A stretch of 64,000 nucleotides of DNA from Acidianus ambivalens (GTDB taxonomy: Archaea; Thermoproteota; Thermoprotei_A; Sulfolobales; Sulfolobaceae), in assembly GCF_009729015.1 (NCBI RefSeq), contig NZ_CP045482.1:62001-126000 (forward strand), given 5' to 3'. A program made the translations under genes and the position numbers. Below the pieces are notes generated by a model. It saw nothing but the letters and a program-made list of their open reading frames with translations. It did not search any database and was not told the DNA's origin. Positions 59,010-64,000 of the stretch are shown one piece after another. Position 1 is the stretch's first letter; the number at the start of each line of letters is the position of its first letter.

Positions 59010-60000
59010 AATATATACAGACCAAGATGCAAGTTTAGATCCTATAAAAGATAAAAAAATTGCAGTATTAGGTTATGGTAATCAAGGAAGAGCTTGGGCA
59101 TTAAACTTAAGGGATTCAGGGTTAAACGTTATAGTAGGCTTAGAAAGAGAAGGAAATTCGTGGAAACAAGCAGTCCAAGACGGTTTTCAGCCAGTACATA
59201 CAGAAGATGCAGTAAAGCAGGCTGATATTATAATATTTCTAATTCCTGATATGGTTCAGAGGTACGTATATAGAGAAAAAGTACAACCAAATATGAAGGA
59301 AGGAGCAGATTTAGTGTTTGCCCACGGTTTTAATATACATTATAAGCTAATTGATCCTCCTAGTACCAGCGACGTTTATATGGTAGCACCTAAAGGGCCA
59401 GGAGCAACAGTAAGAGACTTTTACACTAAAGGAGGAGGAGTTCCAGCATTAGTGGCAGTTCAGCAAAACCCATCTGGAAAGGCAATGGAAAAGGCTTTAG
59501 CAATTGCAAAAGGTATAGGTGCTACAAGAGCTGGAGTAATAGAGACCACATTTAAGGAAGAAACTGAAACTGATTTATTCGGAGAACAAACTACATTAGT
59601 AGGCGGAGTAATGGAATTAATGAGGTCAGCTTTCAGGACGTTAGTTGAATTAGGTTATCAACCAGAAGTAGCTTACTTTGAGACAATCAATGAGATGAAG
59701 ATGATAGTAGATATAATTTATGAAAAAGGCTTCACTGGTATGCTTAAGGCAGTTTCTGACACAGCAAAATACGGAGGATTAACTGTCGGAAAGTTTGTAA
59801 TAAATGAGGAAGTTAGAAAAAGAATGCTAGAAGCTGCAGAAAAAATAAGATCTGGTAAATTCGCTGAGGAATGGATAGAGGAATATAACAGAGGAAGTCC
59901 TACAATAAAGGAAGGCTTGGAAGAAATAGAGAATAGCTTAGAGGAGCAAACTAGAAGAAGATTAAAGGAAATTATTGAGAGAGGAAAGCCTAAATCTTAG
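59002..60000 (+). CDS. ilvC: Ketol-acid reductoisomerase
   Basis: A 332-residue class I enzyme. The NAD(P) motif is VLGYGNQGRAWALNLRDSG, the catalytic histidine is in LVFAHGFNIHY, and Mg-binding ETETDLFGEQ and EVAYFETINEMKMI follow. TTG 59002 is five bases after GGTGA; GTG 58993 lies within that site region and is less likely. It isomerises and reduces acetolactate. Last gene of the ilvB-N-C operon. Confidence 0.95.
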   Translation: MAKIYTDQDASLDPIKDKKIAVLGYGNQGRAWALNLRDSGLNVIVGLEREGNSWKQAVQDGFQPVHTEDAVKQADIIIFLIPDMVQRYVYREKVQPNMKEGADLVFAHGFNIHYKLIDPPSTSDVYMVAPKGPGATVRDFYTKGGGVPALVAVQQNPSGKAMEKALAIAKGIGATRAGVIETTFKEETETDLFGEQTTLVGGVMELMRSAFRTLVELGYQPEVAYFETINEMKMIVDIIYEKGFTGMLKAVSDTAKYGGLTVGKFVINEEVRKRMLEAAEKIRSGKFAEEWIEEYNRGSPTIKEGLEEIENSLEEQTRRRLKEIIERGKPKS

Positions 60001-60017
60001 ATTTTTTAATTATTCTT

Positions 60018-60452
60018 GTGAACGAAAGGAAAAGGAAAGGAACTAGTGTAGAGCACTATATACTCTCTTCTCTCAGAGATAAAGGATTTGCAGTAGTTAG
60101 AGCACCAGCAAGTGGAAGTAAAAGAAAAGATCCAATACCGGATATTATAGCAATGAAGAATGGCGTAATTCTATTAATCGAAGTTAAGAGTAGAAAAGAA
60201 AAGAATAAGGTTTACGTTCCGAGAAGCCAGGCAGAAGGAATAATTAATTTTGCAAAAAAGAGTGGAGGAGAACTTTTTCTAGCAGTAAAGTTTCCCAAAT
60301 TCCTCAAATTTATACCATTTAGTAAACTTAGAATAACAGAAAGCGGAAATTACGTAGCTGATGAAGAAGTAATTGAAGAAGGACTTAGTCTTGAAGATTT
60401 AGTAAGAGCAGTTGAAGCTAAGTTTAGTAAAACTTTAGACTTCTTCATCTGA
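60018..60452 (+). CDS. hjc: Holliday junction resolvase Hjc
   Basis: A 144-residue endonuclease of the archaeal Hjc family. Active-site residues occur in order: E12 of GTSVEHYIL, RAPASGSKRKDPIPDIIA (catalytic Asp), then LIEVKSRK (Glu and Lys), and a basic VYVPRSQAEGI segment. It cleaves four-way DNA junctions. GTG start 17 bases after ilvC. It overlaps the convergent ATPase by 18 bases. Confidence 0.9.
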   Translation: MNERKRKGTSVEHYILSSLRDKGFAVVRAPASGSKRKDPIPDIIAMKNGVILLIEVKSRKEKNKVYVPRSQAEGIINFAKKSGGELFLAVKFPKFLKFIPFSKLRITESGNYVADEEVIEEGLSLEDLVRAVEAKFSKTLDFFI

Positions 60453-61976
60453 ATCTCCTAATCTTATCCTTATCCTTACTCCATGTTTCTTTTCCAATTT
60501 CCTTAGTTTAGAGTTAAGCCTTCTATTAAATTTACCAATTTCTGTTTTAGGAATTGTTATCACATATTCTCCATTTTCGTACTTTACCTCAGCTCCTGGT
60601 ATACTGTCCATTACAGTCTTAGCAATCTTATTTTCAACGCTATTACCTCCCTTAGTCTTTGATACAGGAACAATCATTGTTTGCTCTCCAAATACGTAAA
60701 TTTCATACTCTACTTGGTCTGTTAAGAAGTCCTTAATTTCAACTACCGGTCTAGCTAAATCTGCTTCTCTTAATCCTAGTGGAACTTTAACTGTCATGTC
60801 CAAACTATAAACTTTCTTTACTGTTCCTTCACTTATGAAAATTACAGTATCTAAAATTCCCGGAATAGTTCCCAAATCAACTCTATTAAGGAACCTATGT
60901 ATTGCATCTATGGGAGTGGTAGCGTGAACTACACCTATCATTCCTATTCCTGCTAATCTTAAATCAATGTAAAGTCTAAAATCGTCGTCATTCCTCATTT
61001 CATCATAAACTGTATAATCTGGCCTGCTTAATAATAGAATATCGTGAAGTTCTCCTATTTCAGCATAGTTCTTTGAGTACTGTGTTATATCTGGAGGTAA
61101 ATGCATATCCCTTGGCGACTCTATAGTTTTAACTACTTTACCTAGTTTCATGTAATATTCTGCAAGCGCTTGTGCAAAAGTTGTTTTACCCATTCCTGGA
61201 GAACCTGCTATAAGGATTCCTTCTGCTCTCTCCTTTAATCTTTCAATTAGCTTTTCTGGCAAATTGTAGTCTTCAAGGCTCTTTTTAGTAACTGGCCTAG
61301 TAATAGTAACTTCCCAACCATCACTTAACGGAGGTCTAGTTATTACTATCCTATAATTGCCGAGCTGGACAATGGTTGAACCTTTTCTTTCTATTTCTAT
61401 AAAAGAGTTTTTAACATACTTTATTTCATTAATAAGCTCACCAACTAAACTTTTAATTTCGTCTGCAGACATAGGAGTGTTAGATAAGTTTACAAATTGC
61501 CAATTTCCTGGCTTACCTTTTTTAGCCTTAGGTATAGTATCTTCTTTCAAGTGTACGCTCATAGTATTCTCATCGAAGAATTTTTCTATGCTTAAAGATC
61601 CTTCAAAAGGTTGTAGATAAACTACTTTGATGCCTAAATATGAGCATATTTGCTTTTGAATTTCATCCGCAGTAACTATGCTACAATCTCTTTGTGAGCA
61701 GTATTCTCTTAGTGCATTATCTACATTTGAACTTGGCTCTCCAACTATTTCTACCGAGAAGAGGTATCTCTCTGATAATTTTCTAATTTTTTCTATTTCA
61801 TCTAACGCTATTTCTCCAGAAATTAACCCATCTCTAGTCTCTTTTTCCAACTCAGATAACAACGCTCTATGAATAAGGATATTACCATTAATTAGACCCT
61901 TCTCAATATATTTAGAAAGTCCCAACAATAAGGCAGACTTGTCGACTAATAATTCACTCAATACTATGTTCCCCAC
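60435..61976 (-). CDS. PIN-domain / VirB11-like ATPase with C-terminal KH-like domain
   Basis: About 513 residues with three parts: an N-terminal PIN domain (LVDKSALLLGLSKYIEKG, then SIVTADEIQK), a PilT/VirB11-type ATPase (Walker A GSPGMGKTTFAQAL, Walker B-type DYTVYDEMRNDD, HATTPIDAIHRF), and a C-terminal KH-like region rich in charged residues. This is a widely conserved archaeal family of unknown role, perhaps RNA processing. The start is GTG 61976, judged from a TTTTTTATTTTA TATA element; TTG 61961 and TTG 61994 are alternatives. Confidence 0.8.
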   Translation of the reverse strand: MGNIVLSELLVDKSALLLGLSKYIEKGLINGNILIHRALLSELEKETRDGLISGEIALDEIEKIRKLSERYLFSVEIVGEPSSNVDNALREYCSQRDCSIVTADEIQKQICSYLGIKVVYLQPFEGSLSIEKFFDENTMSVHLKEDTIPKAKKGKPGNWQFVNLSNTPMSADEIKSLVGELINEIKYVKNSFIEIERKGSTIVQLGNYRIVITRPPLSDGWEVTITRPVTKKSLEDYNLPEKLIERLKERAEGILIAGSPGMGKTTFAQALAEYYMKLGKVVKTIESPRDMHLPPDITQYSKNYAEIGELHDILLLSRPDYTVYDEMRNDDDFRLYIDLRLAGIGMIGVVHATTPIDAIHRFLNRVDLGTIPGILDTVIFISEGTVKKVYSLDMTVKVPLGLREADLARPVVEIKDFLTDQVEYEIYVFGEQTMIVPVSKTKGGNSVENKIAKTVMDSIPGAEVKYENGEYVITIPKTEIGKFNRRLNSKLRKLEKKHGVRIRIRLGDSDEEV

Positions 61977-62009
61977 TACGTAAAATAGTTTCAAATGTAA
62001 AATAAAAAA

Positions 62010-62609
62010 CTATTTCTTAATCATTGAAATGAAGTATTCATGAACAATTGTAGTTCCTGATAGCTCAGGGTGGAAGGTAGTTGCTAATAAGTTGTTTTCC
62101 TGTACCATAACATGAACATCCTTAAACTGGGATAAAGATTTAGCATTACCAAAAACCTTAACTATTGCCGGAGCTCTTATGAATACTACTTTCTCTATTC
62201 CTCCTCCAATACTCCTTAGATCTACATTAGCTTCGAAACTCTCCCTTTGCCTACCGTAATAATTTCTTATCACCGAAATATCCATTACGCCAATTAATGG
62301 TTGAGATTTTTTACCAACCTTAGCATCGCTAACATCTTTGGCTAACATTATTGCACCAGCACAAGTGCCTAAAACAGGTAATCCTTCCATAATTTTTTCC
62401 TTTAATGGCTCTAAAAGTCCCATTCTTTGGGCTACAATACCTATAGTAGTACTTTCTCCTCCAGGAATAATTATTCCATCAACGTCGAGATCACTAACTC
62501 TCTTAACTGCAATAACTTCACCGTCTATTTTTAACTTATCCAATGCTCTCTTAGTCTGGAGTGCATGCTCCTCGAAACTACCTTGGTATGCTAAAACTCC
62601 TATTTTCAT
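62010..62609 (-). CDS. pdxT: Pyridoxal 5'-phosphate synthase glutaminase subunit
   Basis: A 199-residue class I amidotransferase. Nucleophile in LGTCAGAIMLA, catalytic His-Glu in TFHPELSGT, and the PdxT-specific N-terminal GVLAYQGSFEEH and IPGGESTTIG. It feeds ammonia to PdxS. It overlaps pdxS by 4 bases. Confidence 0.95.
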   Translation of the reverse strand: MKIGVLAYQGSFEEHALQTKRALDKLKIDGEVIAVKRVSDLDVDGIIIPGGESTTIGIVAQRMGLLEPLKEKIMEGLPVLGTCAGAIMLAKDVSDAKVGKKSQPLIGVMDISVIRNYYGRQRESFEANVDLRSIGGGIEKVVFIRAPAIVKVFGNAKSLSQFKDVHVMVQENNLLATTFHPELSGTTIVHEYFISMIKK

Positions 62610-63616
62610 TGTCCTCTCACCTGAAGTAATTCCTCAGGTTTTAACGATTTTATATCAATTCCCATCATCGATTTTTGTTCACTTATCATCTTTTGTGCTT
62701 CAAGAACTACTTCAGGATATTCCCAACCAGCTACTGCCAATACTATAGCTTTTGCTCTCTCTGCGGGGTCTTGACTCTTAAATATCCCTGATCCTACAAA
62801 TACTCCATCTCCACCTAACCACATCATTAATGCTGCATCAGCCGGAGTAGCAATACCTCCTGCTGCAAAATTAACTACTGGAAGCCTCTTTATTTTTGCA
62901 GTTAGTTCTACTAACTGGTAAGGAACTTGATATTCTCTAGCTTTCTTAACTCTATCTTCCTCACTCATTCCAACTAACGCACCAATTTCCGCATTAATTA
63001 TTTTCATGTGCTTTACAGCTTCACTAACATTTCCTGTTCCTGCTTCACCTTTAGTTCTTATCATTGAAGCTCCTTCGCTTATCCTCCTTAACGCCTCGCC
63101 TAAATTCCTAGCACCGTTTACAAATGGAACCTTAAACTCCCATTTATTAATATGATGTTCCTCGTCAGCTGGTGTTAATACTTCGCTTTCATCTATTGTA
63201 TCGACGCCTAAAGCCTCAAGAAGCTTAGCTTCATAATAATGGCCTATTCTAACTTTAGCCATTACTGGAATTGTTATAGAATTCATTACTTCCTCTATAA
63301 TTTTCGGATCTGCCATTCTAGCTACTCCACCAGATTTTCTGACGTCATAAGGAAGTTTGTCTAAAACCATGACGGAAGTAGCACCTGCATCTTCTGCAAT
63401 TCCTGCTTGTTCAACGTTAGTAACGTCCATTATTACTCCACCTTTTTGAAATATTGGGAAAGCATGCTTTACTCTAGCAGTACCATTAGCAATTTCTGGT
63501 AATTCCTTCTCAGGTAAAAATGACATTAATCCTGAATCTTTTATTATATCTCTTACTTCAGCCAGCTTATAGAAGAATTCCTCAATTTCATTAAACGAAA
63601 GTTCGTAGAGTCTCAT
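62606..63616 (-). CDS. pdxS: Pyridoxal 5'-phosphate synthase subunit PdxS
   Basis: A 336-residue TIM barrel that builds PLP from ribose 5-phosphate, glyceraldehyde 3-phosphate and ammonia. The two catalytic lysines are in PVMAKVRIGH and MIRTKGEAGTG. The phosphate site FAAGGIATPADAALMM is intact. First gene of the two-gene pdxS-pdxT operon. Its PLP would serve HisC and other aminotransferases. Confidence 0.96.
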   Translation of the reverse strand: MRLYELSFNEIEEFFYKLAEVRDIIKDSGLMSFLPEKELPEIANGTARVKHAFPIFQKGGVIMDVTNVEQAGIAEDAGATSVMVLDKLPYDVRKSGGVARMADPKIIEEVMNSITIPVMAKVRIGHYYEAKLLEALGVDTIDESEVLTPADEEHHINKWEFKVPFVNGARNLGEALRRISEGASMIRTKGEAGTGNVSEAVKHMKIINAEIGALVGMSEEDRVKKAREYQVPYQLVELTAKIKRLPVVNFAAGGIATPADAALMMWLGGDGVFVGSGIFKSQDPAERAKAIVLAVAGWEYPEVVLEAQKMISEQKSMMGIDIKSLKPEELLQVRGQ

Positions 63617-63653
63617 TAAAAAAGAGAATGGTGAATATAGTTAAAAACTTTTA

Positions 63654-63956
63654 TTAGAAGTAAGTGGTAGGCTTTGTTTTCCTTTCTTCCTCTGCCCTTA
63701 TCTTAACTATTCCAAAGTGTATTGCACAGTTAATACAATAGCATTTCCTTACTGGATATTTTGGAATTATTGCACCTTTTTTCTCCAGTTCGCTAGCTAA
63801 TGCCGCATCAACTGGGCTATACATTCTGGTAACGCATATAGCCTTATCCTCTGGTACTCTTGCTCCACAGTTATCACACGTTACATAGCCAACGTGGCCT
63901 TTATCGCCTTTCCTTCTACCTCTATTCTCTCTCTTCTTTGGCAAATTAGCACCCAA
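63654..63956 (-). CDS. rps26e: 30S ribosomal protein S26e
   Basis: A 100-residue basic protein. It starts with KKRENRGRRKGDKGHVGYV, and the zinc site consists of CDNCG and CYCINC, as in eukaryotic/crenarchaeal S26e, a protein missing from bacteria and many euryarchaea. TTG 63956 lies about 23 bases after an ACTTATTAG TATA-like element, so it is probably leaderless. Confidence 0.93.
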   Translation of the reverse strand: MGANLPKKRENRGRRKGDKGHVGYVTCDNCGARVPEDKAICVTRMYSPVDAALASELEKKGAIIPKYPVRKCYCINCAIHFGIVKIRAEEERKTKPTTYF

Positions 63957-64000
63957 TTAAAATGGCTATCTAATATCTAATAAGTTTTTGCTACTCTTAA

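Noticed and set aside
62338..62748. 136-codon plus-strand frame opposite pdxT/pdxS
   Set aside because: It is antisense to two fully conserved enzymes, has low-complexity Ser/Pro/Leu-rich composition and no promoter or ribosome site.

Overview
The window is an AT-rich, densely packed stretch of a thermoacidophilic crenarchaeon of the order Sulfolobales. This rests on several features: the histidine operon order hisC-G-A-B-F-D-E-H-I; a LysW-type arginine enzyme (ArgX); an ESCRT-III/CdvB-like protein; ribosomal protein S26e; archaeal-type LeuRS, NOG1, Hjc, DGGGP synthase and TYW3; leaderless genes with a TATA element about 25 bases upstream; and GGTGA ribosome-binding sites before internal operon genes. 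I cannot name the genus from sequence alone (Sulfolobus, Acidianus and Sulfurisphaera relatives all remain possible). It is core, not accessory, genome: I see no insertion sequence, CRISPR array, tRNA, rRNA or integrated element.

Layout. 1-5.3 kb holds mixed single genes: the 3' end of an enoyl-CoA hydratase, AmrS radical SAM, DUF309, adenosine-specific kinase, VIT1-like membrane protein, cupin and 3-hydroxyacyl-CoA dehydrogenase. 5.4-13.5 kb holds a translin, then the minus-strand arginine/carbamoyl-phosphate operon argG-argH-carA-carB-argX. 13.6-14.3 kb has two small putative regulators, a ribbon-helix-helix protein and a C2H2 zinc-finger protein. 14.4-23.1 kb is the purine operon purC-S-Q-L-F-F2-D-M, including a second PurF whose glutaminase active site is lost. 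23.2-28.7 kb is a plus-strand set (MetRS-beta-like protein, NOG1, lipoamide dehydrogenase, HTH, CdvB-like, PhoU/AbrB) with taw3 opposite. 28.7-34.6 kb is the pyrimidine locus, with pyrE-pyrF-JAMM diverging from pyrB-I-K-C-D. 34.6-38.6 kb has small proteins (one with a natural hexahistidine run), MarC, an Lrp regulator and a B12-type radical SAM enzyme. 38.6-46.8 kb is the nine-gene his operon followed by a MIP18-family gene and serS. 46.8-56.8 kb has leuS, PduO, NcsA, DUF211, an AdoMetDC-family decarboxylase, a geranylgeranyl-reductase-like protein, DGGGP synthase, a permuted GTPase and an MDP-1 phosphatase. 56.8-60.0 kb is ilvB-N-C behind a 220-base leader. The end carries Hjc, a PIN-ATPase, pdxT/pdxS and rps26e.

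Taken together, the window encodes de novo supply of purines, pyrimidines, histidine, arginine (last steps), branched-chain amino acids and pyridoxal phosphate. Genes within each operon overlap by a few bases and look translationally coupled.

The most unusual signals are four genes (purS, hisC, leuS and the reductase at 52581) whose reading frames have no ATG, GTG or TTG upstream of conserved sequence; the catalytically dead PurF paralogue; a reduced PyrK-like subunit beside a serine-type PyrD; a perfect palindrome in front of the purine operon; and the overlap of coding ends in ten of thirteen convergent gene pairs.
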